In this document: one piece after another, positions 1 through 5,446 of the stretch
Layout: the number at the start of each line of letters is the position of its first letter
Position numbering within the stretch: position 1 is the first letter of the stretch
From: JBDSZL01 sp039925145
Lineage (GTDB): Bacteria; Acidobacteriota; Vicinamibacteria; Vicinamibacterales; SCN-69-37
Assembly (NCBI GenBank): GCA_039925145.1
Contig: JBDSZL010000020.1
Span: 1 to 12,227, forward strand
Length of the DNA: 12,227 nt
Reading direction: 5' to 3'
Position numbers and translations under genes: made by a program
The notes under the pieces: generated by a model
Databases searched by the model: none
The model's input: the letters and a program-made list of their open reading frames with translations, nothing else
What the model was told of the DNA's origin: nothing

Positions 1-1
1 G

Positions 2-165
2 GTCGACCATCGTCCTGGGTGGAATCATCCAATTGAAATCGTCCGCGCTCATCGTCATGGTGAGTTGGTCCCGCCGCGCGAACTGATTCCGGATCGTTTC
101 GGCATCGCCATCACTCCTGAGCCTGTAGGCCACGATGAGCGCGCTGTGCGAGTGGACACGAATGC
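2..165 (-). other. Open partial frame of unknown protein joined behind the TolB-like start
   Basis: In the minus-strand frame whose codons begin at base 4, 7 and so on, an open frame runs to the window edge. It reads like a normal soluble protein (SALIVAYRLRSDGDAETIRN, then ARRDQLTMTMSADDFNWMIP). It uses mostly G/C in third positions and has no stop, so the real coding frame from about 147 to 2 is probably this one. I do not recognise the family and it does not resemble a TolB blade. The opposite strand in the same register is also open (2-200), but its third positions are poorer in G/C, so I prefer the minus strand. It may be the C-terminal half of a different gene fused to the TolB-like start, or the result of a frameshift in an unusual propeller protein. 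Confidence 0.4.
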
Positions 166-525
166 CAGTCGTGTCCCGTCCGGCGACAACACGGCCTGAT
201 CATCGAAGGCCGGATCGGTGGTGAGCGGTTCGAGTCCGGTGCCATCTGGATGCGCGCGAAAGATATCCGCCGAGCCCTGTCGATTCGACGTGAAGACGAC
301 CCATTGGCCGTCCTTTGAGAAGGAACCGTTCGCATCCCAGGCCGGTTCCGGCACGAGCGGCCTGGCATTGCGGCCATCGGCGTCCGCAATGAAGAGCTCG
401 CTGTTCTCGGGCGCAAAGCTGGCGTAGGCGATGCCGTAGGAGGCGGGATGTGGAGGAGCCTGGGCCCGCAACCCGACAGCGATCGTCAGCACGGCGATCA
501 ATGGAAGCGCATCTCTCATGGTCAT
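55..525 (-). pseudogene. TolB-like beta-propeller protein, N-terminal part, broken after about 125 residues
   Basis: The first 125 or so residues look like an exported TolB/WD40-type propeller. A hydrophobic signal peptide (residues 3-22, ending near AQAPP) is followed by three blade-like units, with the motifs FIADADGRNARPL, FSKDGQWVVFTSNR and LSPDGTRLAFVSTR. Such proteins usually carry six or more blades, so this is only the start of one. After FVSTR (base 148) the frame no longer gives a blade sequence and stops at 55 with a low-complexity Ser/Arg/Gly tail, while another frame becomes better coding sequence. I chose ATG 525 (or ATG 519), because the longer frame adds 38 residues with no signal-peptide character. 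A -10-like TATAGT lies at 550-545, about 19 bases upstream. The gene is divergent from the sigma-factor operon. The break could be a natural fusion/deletion or an assembly or sequencing error. The propeller identity is fairly sure; the pseudogene status is inferred. Confidence 0.6.
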
Positions 526-664
526 CTCGACGGCGGATGCCCGCACTATACCGGACCGGAGGACCGACGGAGTTTTTCGCGGGAGAATGAGCGCCGTCGC
601 TCCGCGGCAAGCTGACGGTGGGTCGCTCCGACCGCGCAACGCTAATCTGAAAGCTATTCAGAAG

Positions 665-684
665 CAGGGGGACCTCACCCCCTG
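665..684. repeat. Perfect 7-bp hairpin in the divergent intergenic region
   Basis: CAGGGGG at 665-671 and CCCCCTG at 678-684 are perfect inverted repeats around a 6-base loop. The hairpin lies in the 249 bases between the TolB-like gene (minus) and the sigma operon (plus). No T-run follows on either strand, so a terminator is unlikely; an operator or a leader hairpin of the operon is possible. Apart from this hairpin and the ribosome binding site before 775, I see nothing in 526-774. Confidence 0.5.
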
Positions 685-774
685 TCAACCAATCCGCCGC
701 GGACGGTGTATACCTCGCAGACTGCTGGCGATGCGGCCGATGACCGGCTGATCGTCCGGCGGGCGGAGATCACC

Positions 775-1116
775 GTGCCAATCGGCATTCCTGAACTCTT
801 GATCCTGGGCACGCTGCTGGCCATCGTCAGCCCCCTGTTCGTCATCCCCTACATGGTCTTCAGGCTCCGTCGTCGGGCGAAACATCTAGGGTACACCTCA
901 GTCAGGGCATATCTGCGTGCGGCGCCGGGCACAGACGCAGAGAAGCGAGACGCCGCTGATTTGGCGCTGATCGGTCTGACGCTGTCGCTCCTCGGTCTCA
1001 TCGTGGCCCCGCTCGTCCTGATCGGCATCGTGCCGCTCTTCTACGGCGGTCGCAAGCTCGTCTACGCCTCACTGGGTCTCGGCCTGGTCGACGACGCCGA
1101 TCAGCCGGCCCGGTGA
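775..1116 (+). CDS. Small two-helix membrane protein, first gene of sigma-factor operon
   Basis: This is a 113-residue inner-membrane protein with a hydrophobic helix at about 7-29, a basic cytoplasmic-type stretch (FRLRRRAKHLGYTSVRAYLR, 29-48) and a second hydrophobic segment at about 63-90. The basic loop between the helices suggests both ends lie outside the cytoplasm. The start is GTG 775: GGAG at 765-768 sits 6 bases before it, and the frame upstream adds only polar residues. The stop TGA overlaps the GTG of the ECF sigma factor in a GTGA junction, so the two are translationally coupled. I do not recognise the family. Its position suggests a partner in sensing or anchoring for the sigma/anti-sigma pair, but this is inference from context only. 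Confidence 0.8.
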   Translation: MPIGIPELLILGTLLAIVSPLFVIPYMVFRLRRRAKHLGYTSVRAYLRAAPGTDAEKRDAADLALIGLTLSLLGLIVAPLVLIGIVPLFYGGRKLVYASLGLGLVDDADQPAR

Positions 1117-1661
1117 CCGCCGGCGACAGGGACATCGTCGTCGCCGTGCTCGGTGGCGATCGCGATGCGTTCGGTCTGATCGTCCATCGGTATCAGGGCC
1201 GGCTGTTCGGTCTCGTACTAATGATGGTGCGGCAACCCGCGGCGGCCGAGGAGGTCACACAGGACGCCTTCGTCCGCGCTTTCATCCACTTGGGCCAATA
1301 CGACGCGAACCGTCCGTTCTATCCGTGGCTGGCGGCCGTCGCGGTACGACTCGCGCAGAACTGGCTGCGCCAGCACGGCGCCCTCGTCTGGCGCGAAGGT
1401 GTCGCGCTCGAGGACACGACCGAACCTGGCGCTGATGCTCTGGCGCTGACAACGATCATCAACGACGAAGAGGGCCGCAGGTTGTGGCGCGCGGTGGCGG
1501 CCTTGTCGTCCGGCGAACGGACTGCTGTGACGCTGTTCTATCGCGACGGTTTCTCCGTCGGCGACGTCGCGACCGCGCTTGGCGTGACGACGGGCACGAT
1601 CAAAACGCTGCTGTTCCGCGCGCGTCGTCATCTTCGCGAGCGGATCGGCGTCGAGTCTTGA
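1113..1661 (+). CDS. RNA polymerase sigma factor, ECF subfamily (sigma-70 family)
   Basis: This 182-residue protein directs RNA polymerase to a specific set of promoters. Region 2 spans about 20-87, with the core-binding and -10 recognition helices (EEVTQDAFVRAF at 46-57, and the tryptophan-containing stretch RPFYPWLAAVAVRLAQNWLR from 67). A variable acidic linker follows at about 95-120. Region 4 spans 124-177, with a helix-turn-helix in SVGDVATALGVTTGTIKTLL. Length and layout are those of a complete ECF sigma factor with no extra C-terminal domain. The GTG start at 1113 overlaps the stop of the upstream membrane protein. The anti-sigma gene begins 19 bases after the stop, so it is very likely controlled by that protein. 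The ECF subgroup and target promoters cannot be told from the window. Confidence 0.95.
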   Translation: MTAGDRDIVVAVLGGDRDAFGLIVHRYQGRLFGLVLMMVRQPAAAEEVTQDAFVRAFIHLGQYDANRPFYPWLAAVAVRLAQNWLRQHGALVWREGVALEDTTEPGADALALTTIINDEEGRRLWRAVAALSSGERTAVTLFYRDGFSVGDVATALGVTTGTIKTLLFRARRHLRERIGVES

Positions 1662-1680
1662 ACGGGTGAAGGACACAGAT

Positions 1681-2181
1681 ATGACCTGCAGACATGTGCT
1701 CGGCTTGATCGATGCCGGTCCATTCGCTGACTACCCCGCGCCGCACCTCGACGCGGCCTGGTCACACGCCAACAACTGTCCCACCTGTGGTCCGGCGATG
1801 CGGGCGTCGCACGCGATGACCGACCAGTTGCGCCGACTGGCGCAGCCGCCCGCGCCCTCGAACGTAGCCACCACCGTGATGGCGCGGATCGCCAGACTCG
1901 AGACGCCGGTCCTTCGCGCAGATGCACCGTTGACTTCGGGTCACGATCGACCGGTCCGGGTCGGATGGAATGGTTGGGTCTCGGCAGCTACCATCACGGT
2001 CGGAGTTCTCATCATCGCCACCACGTCGGGCGCCAAGGCGATCAGCCAGGTCCTCGGGCCCGTGCGGCCCGGTACCGAGGCCCTTGTCGCGGGATCATGG
2101 ATGACGCTGGCGGGGCTGACGCTTGGCTTGGTGATTTACCTCATGGGTCTGATGATGCCATTGTGGCAGCGACGCACGTAA
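1681..2181 (+). CDS. Zinc-finger (ZAS-type) anti-sigma factor with two membrane helices
   Basis: This 166-residue protein is expected to hold the preceding ECF sigma factor at the membrane. The N-terminal cytoplasmic domain has the ZAS zinc signature: H29-x3-C33-x2-C36, plus C3 as the likely fourth ligand. A helical Pro/Arg-rich linker follows (about 41-95), then two hydrophobic segments at about 98-116 and 138-160 with the short tail LWQRRT. Most anti-sigma factors of this type have one membrane helix and a sizeable outer domain. Here the outside part is only about 20 residues, so signal input may come from another membrane protein such as the operon's first gene. I chose ATG 1681 because GAAGGA at 1668-1673 lies 7 bases upstream; GTG 1666 is possible but lacks a ribosome site. 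The domain call is firm, sigma partner assignment is by position. Confidence 0.88.
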   Translation: MTCRHVLGLIDAGPFADYPAPHLDAAWSHANNCPTCGPAMRASHAMTDQLRRLAQPPAPSNVATTVMARIARLETPVLRADAPLTSGHDRPVRVGWNGWVSAATITVGVLIIATTSGAKAISQVLGPVRPGTEALVAGSWMTLAGLTLGLVIYLMGLMMPLWQRRT

Positions 2182-2234
2182 AGCCGTACCACTCTCGCGA
2201 ACCTTCCTTCAGCCCGATATGCGGACAACGGCGT

Positions 2235-2366
2235 TTTGATGACAGGATCACCGGCGGCCAGGAGCGCACTGAGGACGAGTACGCTGCGCTGCTCGCCAAG
2301 GCGGGGCTACGGATCACGCGGGTGATCCCGACCAGGAGCCCGGCCAGCATCGTCGAGGCCGGGTAG
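2235..2366 (+). pseudogene. 3' remnant of a SAM-dependent O-methyltransferase
   Basis: About 43 codons give a sequence typical of the extreme C-terminus of O-methyltransferase family 2 / hydroxyneurosporene-type methyltransferases: TGGQERTEDEYAALLAKAGL, then RITRVIPTRSPASIVEAG and a stop. In intact enzymes this follows the Rossmann SAM-binding core with little further sequence. Nothing upstream matches the core: the 50 bases back to the anti-sigma stop are unrelated in all frames, and there is no start or ribosome site. It is therefore a dead end-piece left after a deletion or insertion that brought the sigma operon next to it. Recognition is from memory of the family and the fragment is short, so confidence is moderate. 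Confidence 0.6.
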
Positions 2367-2470
2367 GCGCGCGCGAGAGGAACTGGTCTAACTGAACCTT
2401 CGATTCTGAATACCTTGGCCTGATGCTGCGGCGGCTGCCAGGCGGAAGAGTCGATGCTTGGAGCTCGAGT

Positions 2471-2944
2471 ATGGACATTCGCGCTATCGAACACCATGAA
2501 CTGGATGAGTTGCTTAGCCTGTATTCGCACCTTCACACACAGGATGAACCGCGGCCGGATCGCTACGTCCTCGAGGCCGTGTGGGCCGAGGCCCTTGCGA
2601 ACCAGCGGATTCGGTACTTCGGTGGGTTCGAGCAAGGGCGGTTGCTTTCGAGTTGCAACATTGCGGTCATTCCAAATCTCACTCGAGGTTGCCGCCCGTA
2701 CGGGGTGATTGAGAACGTCGTGACCGATGCCGCGTATCGGCGCCAGGGCCGGGGAAGCGCCCTGCTCGCGCATGCGTTGGCGTTCGCTTGGTCGCACCGG
2801 TGCTACAAGGTCATGCTGTTCACTGGACGACAGGAAGAGGCGACGCTTCGATTCTACGAGAAGGCAGGGTTTGACAGGCACAGTAAGCAAGCGTTCATCG
2901 CGAGGCCTGAGCGCCCGCACCAGACGGCGCGTCAGGAGCGGTGA
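2471..2944 (+). CDS. GNAT-family N-acetyltransferase
   Basis: This 157-residue protein is expected to move an acetyl group from acetyl-CoA to an amine. It shows the GNAT order: N-terminal strand and helices (MDIRAIEHHELDELLSLYSH), the beta4 strand NVVTDAAYR (about 82-90), the acetyl-CoA pyrophosphate-binding loop R91-Q-G-R-G-S96 with its following helix, and the C-terminal strand/helix ending in FYEKAGF (128-134) that contains the usual tyrosine. ATG 2471 is preceded by GGAG at 2460-2463 with 7 bases between. An in-frame ATG at 2423 would add 16 residues without a ribosome site. The substrate cannot be told. The end overlaps the stop of the convergent truncated PIN gene by 13 bases. It could also be an acetylating toxin of the TacT kind, but no RHH antitoxin gene sits next to it. 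Confidence 0.87.
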   Translation: MDIRAIEHHELDELLSLYSHLHTQDEPRPDRYVLEAVWAEALANQRIRYFGGFEQGRLLSSCNIAVIPNLTRGCRPYGVIENVVTDAAYRRQGRGSALLAHALAFAWSHRCYKVMLFTGRQEEATLRFYEKAGFDRHSKQAFIARPERPHQTARQER

Positions 2945-3240
2945 TCGCCCGCTCGCGCATGCAAATCGTGGATCACCATCCGCGCGAACACTTCTTCCTG
3001 GAGTAGTCGAGCGGCGTCGGCCGGTCGGATGCGGAACTCCGGCGGCAGCCGTGTGGCAACCGAGTACACCTCGAGACAGCAATGCCAGGCTGTGGCGGCG
3101 GCGATCGTCGTGGCCGAGACGGCGTGCATCACCTGCTGAGCTGAGGCGCTCTGTGGGCCGAAGTCGATGAGGCCGGCGAGCAGGACGCTCGTGTCCAGGA
3201 AGACACTCCGACCCCCGCCGGCCGGCGCCGGAGGTGTCAG
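2932..3240 (-). pseudogene. VapC-like PIN-domain toxin, C-terminally truncated, no normal start codon
   Basis: The frame directly after the AbrB-type antitoxin encodes the first two thirds of a PIN-domain ribonuclease. It has the strand VFLDTSVLLAGLID with catalytic D16, and AWHCCLEVYSVATRLP with acidic E57, followed by FRIRPADAARLL. It ends at about residue 102, where PIN toxins run to about 130-140, so the third and fourth acidic residues needed for metal binding are missing. No ATG, GTG or TTG precedes D16 in frame. The only start that fits the operon is a CTG (3240-3238) forming CTGA with the antitoxin stop, where ATGA is usual. The first in-frame GTG (3132) lies after D16. The tail meets the convergent GNAT gene. 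It is most likely an inactive toxin remnant, and the antitoxin is then an orphan. Confidence 0.7.
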
Positions 3241-3491
3241 GGCCAGCGGTTTCGCTCTTCTTCAACGAGTGAGGCGACGTCCACAGCGGGTCGCGCGTCC
3301 GGGCTCACCGTCGGCCGCGCAACGAGCCGTTTGCCGACACGGACCAATTGCGGACCGGGCGCGACGCGCTCGAGCCGGAGGCCGGTTTCGTCCACCGAAA
3401 CTTCCAGTGTCGTGCCCGGCGCGAGGCCCAGCCTGTCCCGGGCGGCCGCCGGAATAACCAACCGGCCAGCCTTGTCGATGGTAGTCCGCAT
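3237..3491 (-). CDS. AbrB/MazE/SpoVT-family antitoxin (VapB-type)
   Basis: This 84-residue protein has an N-terminal swapped-hairpin AbrB domain (about 1-45): MRTTIDKAGRLVIPAAARDR, then GLAPGTTLEVSVDETGLRLE. The C-terminal 40 residues (KRLVARPTVSPDARPAVDVA and on) are of the kind that wraps the toxin's active site. Such antitoxins bind and repress their own operator and neutralise a PIN or MazF toxin. The next gene downstream on the same strand is a truncated PIN toxin sharing a CTGA junction. ATG 3491 has no Shine-Dalgarno sequence. TACTAT lies at 3504-3499, 7 bases before the ATG, which fits a leaderless start; no good -35 box is visible. Because the toxin is broken, the gene may be an orphan antitoxin that protects against related toxins. 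Confidence 0.88.
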   Translation of the reverse strand: MRTTIDKAGRLVIPAAARDRLGLAPGTTLEVSVDETGLRLERVAPGPQLVRVGKRLVARPTVSPDARPAVDVASLVEEERNRWP

Positions 3492-3525
3492 GGCGTGGAT
3501 AGTACCACTTCACACCCATTATCGA

Positions 3526-3560
3526 CGGACACCCGGCATCCTGCCGATGCTGGGTGTCCG
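3526..3560. repeat. Long near-perfect inverted repeat (15-bp arms, 5-base loop)
   Basis: CGGACACCCGGCATC at 3526-3540 faces GATGCTGGGTGTCCG at 3546-3560, with loop CTGCC. Only one position is not Watson-Crick, and as RNA it would be a G-U pair. It lies 35 bases upstream of the AbrB antitoxin start and just before the MazF remnant. There is no T-run, so it is a weak candidate for an intrinsic terminator. It could be an operator, a REP-like element or a transposon scar. Confidence 0.7.
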
Positions 3561-3671
3561 ACCCGCGCTTGGCTGGTTTCTTGGCACGGGTGACGAGAGC
3601 CGACGATGTCGTGTTGGGCGACGGCCCTGGCGCCGTCTCTTCTCATCCGATCCGTCGGTCGTTCGTCGCGC

Positions 3672-3930
3672 CAGTTTCCCTTCACCAATCTGAGTTCGAC
3701 CAAAAAGCGTCCCGCGCTCATCGTGTCGCCCGACGCGTTCATCGCAGCGACGCAGGACCCGTTCTGGCGGCGATCACATCGCAGGTCGACGAGGGCGCCG
3801 CGCTGACCATCGCCGCGGGCGACTGCGTCGACGGCGTCCTGCCGAAGCTCTCCGCGGTAAAGCCGACCAAACTCTTCACGATACACTCGTCTCTCGTCCT
3901 CACGAAGGTGTGCGCGCTTCGGCGCGAAAT
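3672..3930 (+). pseudogene. MazF/PemK-family toxin remnant, frameshifted
   Basis: Two frames together rebuild most of a MazF/PemK endoribonuclease. Frame one (from 3672) gives QFPFTNLSSTKKRPALIVSP then DAFIAATQD, the N-terminal strands of the family. Frame two (from 3761) gives VLAAITSQVDEGAALTIAAG, then GVLPKLSAVKPTKLFTIHSS and LVLTKVCALRRE, the central and C-terminal part including the usual KLFTIHSSL strand. The frame changes at 3757-3761, best explained by loss of one base (GACCCG followed by GTTCTG). The start is also wrong: the usual first strand and loop before FPFT are missing or interrupted, although DDVVL, which could be part of it, occurs in frame 3554 at about 3600-3616. No antitoxin gene is found directly upstream on the same strand. 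The toxin is inactive as written. Confidence 0.72.
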
Positions 3931-3933
3931 GCT

Positions 3934-4146
3934 CCAAAGGCCGTGGCTTCGCAGGGGGCCCGGCTCTTGCTCGTCCCCTCGGAGAACATGATGAAGCGTC
4001 ACGCGGCCGAGGCGTGGAGGTGTCGCCACAATGAGATCCGCGCGGAGCGAGTCAGGGAGACGGGGATGTGGCTGGTATCAGCCGACGTGACCGGCGCGCG
4101 GGATGAACACCGTGTGGCCTATGGGCCGACGTGGACCGCTACCTAG
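3934..4146 (+). pseudogene. Carbon-nitrogen hydrolase (nitrilase superfamily) internal fragment
   Basis: The frame gives a stretch typical of the middle of a nitrilase-superfamily amidohydrolase: ASQGARLLLVPSENMMKRHA, then RCRHNEIRAERVRETGMWLV and SADVTGARDEHRVAYGPT. In these enzymes it follows directly on the catalytic cysteine strand and leads into the sheet with the (S/Y)GPT motif. Here the catalytic cysteine side is replaced by the MazF remnant and the C-terminal third is replaced by the VapC gene on the other strand. Both ends are therefore cut, and none of the Glu-Lys-Cys triad is complete. The in-frame TAG at 4144-4146 is also the opposite strand of the VapC stop. The recognition rests on motif memory. 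Confidence 0.65.
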
Positions 4147-4496
4147 GCCACGCCGAGTCGGCGGGCCGCCTCACCGAGCCGTCGATCCCTGGTCCATAAC
4201 CCCTCTCGGAAGGCATATGCCGACGCGAGCAGGTGGACGTCGACCCACCCCAGCCCCTCGCCCATCAGGCGATGGGCGTCGACAAACTGAAGGGCGTCTT
4301 CAGTGCTCAGGACAGGGAGCTGCGGCAGGCTGCGTAGCAGGGCGAGCACTTCGACTCGCGGCCGCAGGTTCCCGCATGCGAGCTCGCCGACGACGAATGC
4401 GTGGCACAGCACCTGTCCGTCGAGGAGTAGTTCAGTCAGTTGGGAATCGGCGGCTCGGAAGTGGTCCACCCAAACCGAGGTGTCGACGAGCGTCAT
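4143..4496 (-). CDS. vapC: VapC-family PIN-domain ribonuclease toxin
   Basis: This complete 117-residue PIN-domain toxin is expected to cleave RNA (often tRNA or rRNA in studied VapCs) with a magnesium-dependent acidic site. All four acidic positions are present: D5 in LVDTSVWVDHFR, E38 in VVGELACG, D86 in LGWVDVHLLASA and D104 in LWTRDRRLGEA. The GLGWVDVHLLA motif is typical of the VapC group paired with short RHH antitoxins. The ATG overlaps the antitoxin stop as ATGA (4496-4493), so translation is coupled and the pair forms one operon. It ends directly against the carbon-nitrogen hydrolase fragment, as expected for an insertion into that gene. It looks functional. Confidence 0.92.
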   Translation of the reverse strand: MTLVDTSVWVDHFRAADSQLTELLLDGQVLCHAFVVGELACGNLRPRVEVLALLRSLPQLPVLSTEDALQFVDAHRLMGEGLGWVDVHLLASAYAFREGLWTRDRRLGEAARRLGVA

Positions 4497-4699
4497 CGAG
4501 ACCGACGGCTCCGTGCGCGGCGTCTCGGAACAGGCCGAAGGTGCCGATCCGTGCCTCCCAGGGCCGCGAGGCGTCGCGCGCTCTCCCTGGCCACGAGGGC
4601 CTCGAGGCCAGCACGGACAACCGCCGTCTTCTCGCGAAGCCCGCTCAACTCAGTCGCGCGAATCAACAGCGCCTCATCGATGTTCAGGGTCGTTCGCAT
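4493..4699 (-). CDS. vapB: VapB-family antitoxin (ribbon-helix-helix type)
   Basis: This 68-residue antitoxin begins with the operator-binding strand and helices MRTTLNIDEALLIRATELSG and continues LREKTAVVRAGLEALVARES. A basic tail (about 40-68, RHLRPVPRRRARSRRSR) is expected to fold on binding VapC. The family matches VapB antitoxins of the DUF2191 kind. ATG 4699 starts at the family's usual MRTTLNID. ATGs at 4705 and 4726 would add short non-conserved leaders and lie inside the promoter region. There is no Shine-Dalgarno sequence; the start falls about 7 bases after a -10-like box, so the transcript may be leaderless. The pair is likely self-repressed through the palindrome at 4699-4727. 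Confidence 0.9.
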   Translation of the reverse strand: MRTTLNIDEALLIRATELSGLREKTAVVRAGLEALVARESARRLAALGGTDRHLRPVPRRRARSRRSR

Positions 4700-4736
4700 A
4701 TGCATCAGTATGCCAGTTTGATGCATACATCTTCAA
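4699..4736 (-). promoter_or_regulatory. Candidate vapBC promoter and palindromic operator
   Basis: TATGCATCA (4699-4707) and TGATGCATA (4719-4727) form a perfect 9-bp inverted repeat with an 11-base spacer, centred just before the vapB start. On the minus strand TTGAAG (4736-4731) and CATACT (4712-4707) are spaced by 18 bases and could be -35 and -10 boxes. Transcription would then begin at or next to ATG 4699. The palindrome covers the spacer and the -10 box, the layout expected for VapB/VapBC autorepression. The palindrome is directly seen; its function is inferred. Confidence 0.65.
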
Positions 4737-4801
4737 GCACGGACGTGCCCCGGATGATGCGTGCCCTCTCGACACCGATGGCCCTCCGACCGGGCGCCGA
4801 T

Positions 4802-5443
4802 TCAGACGATTTCAGGAATAACGCCGACGAAGAACAGTGCGATGACGTTCCAGGCGGCCAGAACAAAAGGGAGGCACAACACGGCTCCCCGTTCCCGTCC
4901 GGTCCGGAGTGCCTGAACCACGCCAATGCCGCCGCACAGAATGCCCAGGACGGTCACGAGAGGAATCGGAACATAGAGGACAGTCCAGCGATGAACCGTG
5001 AAGAAACGGTCGAGGACATCGCGCTGTCTTCCGGGCAGGTCGTTCAGAAAGATCAAGGCAATCAAGGGACCTGCTATCAGCTCAACGAGCATGGCCAACC
5101 GAATGGCGCTGTTCGTCCTCGAAATCGCGTCGAAGAATTGTCTCAGACTGTTGCCGAGAAGACTGAGTGGTCCAAGAAAGACCACGGACCAGAGCAACAG
5201 GTTGAAGGCGAATTCCCCAGGATAGACGTGCGCGTTGTGACCCCACACGTCGTTCTCGACGTAGGCGGTTGGAAACCCAATGAGCCTGCAGTTGTACCCG
5301 TATCGTTCGACTGAATAGGCGTACGTTTGCCTGCACGCAGTACTGTTAGCGCTACCGATGCCGACACCGTAGATCAGCATGACGGTCGTGAGTCCCAGGA
5401 AGGAAGCCACAATCGAGATTTTCAAGAAGGACTTCAACTCCAT
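4802..5443 (-). CDS. Five-helix membrane protein of unknown function
   Basis: This 213-residue protein has hydrophobic segments at about 8-28, 78-98, 114-133, 155-178 and 187-210. A 45-residue polar loop between helices 1 and 2 (31-77) holds two cysteines, C38 and C52, in an aromatic-rich context (CRQTYAYSVERYGYNC). The positive residues (K4, K8, R101, R109) suggest the N-terminus and the helix 2-3 loop are cytoplasmic, placing the cysteine loop outside, where a disulphide could form. I do not recognise a family. ATG 5443 is chosen; GTG 5446 is equally possible, and neither has a clear ribosome site. It is a single gene, 75 bases beyond the vapBC promoter region and on the same strand. Confidence 0.75.
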   Translation of the reverse strand: MELKSFLKISIVASFLGLTTVMLIYGVGIGSANSTACRQTYAYSVERYGYNCRLIGFPTAYVENDVWGHNAHVYPGEFAFNLLLWSVVFLGPLSLLGNSLRQFFDAISRTNSAIRLAMLVELIAGPLIALIFLNDLPGRQRDVLDRFFTVHRWTVLYVPIPLVTVLGILCGGIGVVQALRTGRERGAVLCLPFVLAAWNVIALFFVGVIPEIV

Positions 5444-5446
5444 CAC

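Noticed and set aside
665..684. Hairpin as a Rho-independent terminator
   Set aside because: No T-run follows on either strand and it lies between divergent genes, where no transcript is expected to end.
2141..3265. Long minus-strand open frame of 374 codons
   Set aside because: It is Arg/Pro/Ser-rich and matches no family. It lies over the GNAT gene and the PIN remnant in other frames, as expected for a shadow frame in GC-rich DNA.
4103..5314. Plus-strand open frame of 403 codons
   Set aside because: It runs antisense through vapC, vapB and the membrane protein, is low in complexity and has no ribosome site. The minus-strand genes have clear family or membrane features.
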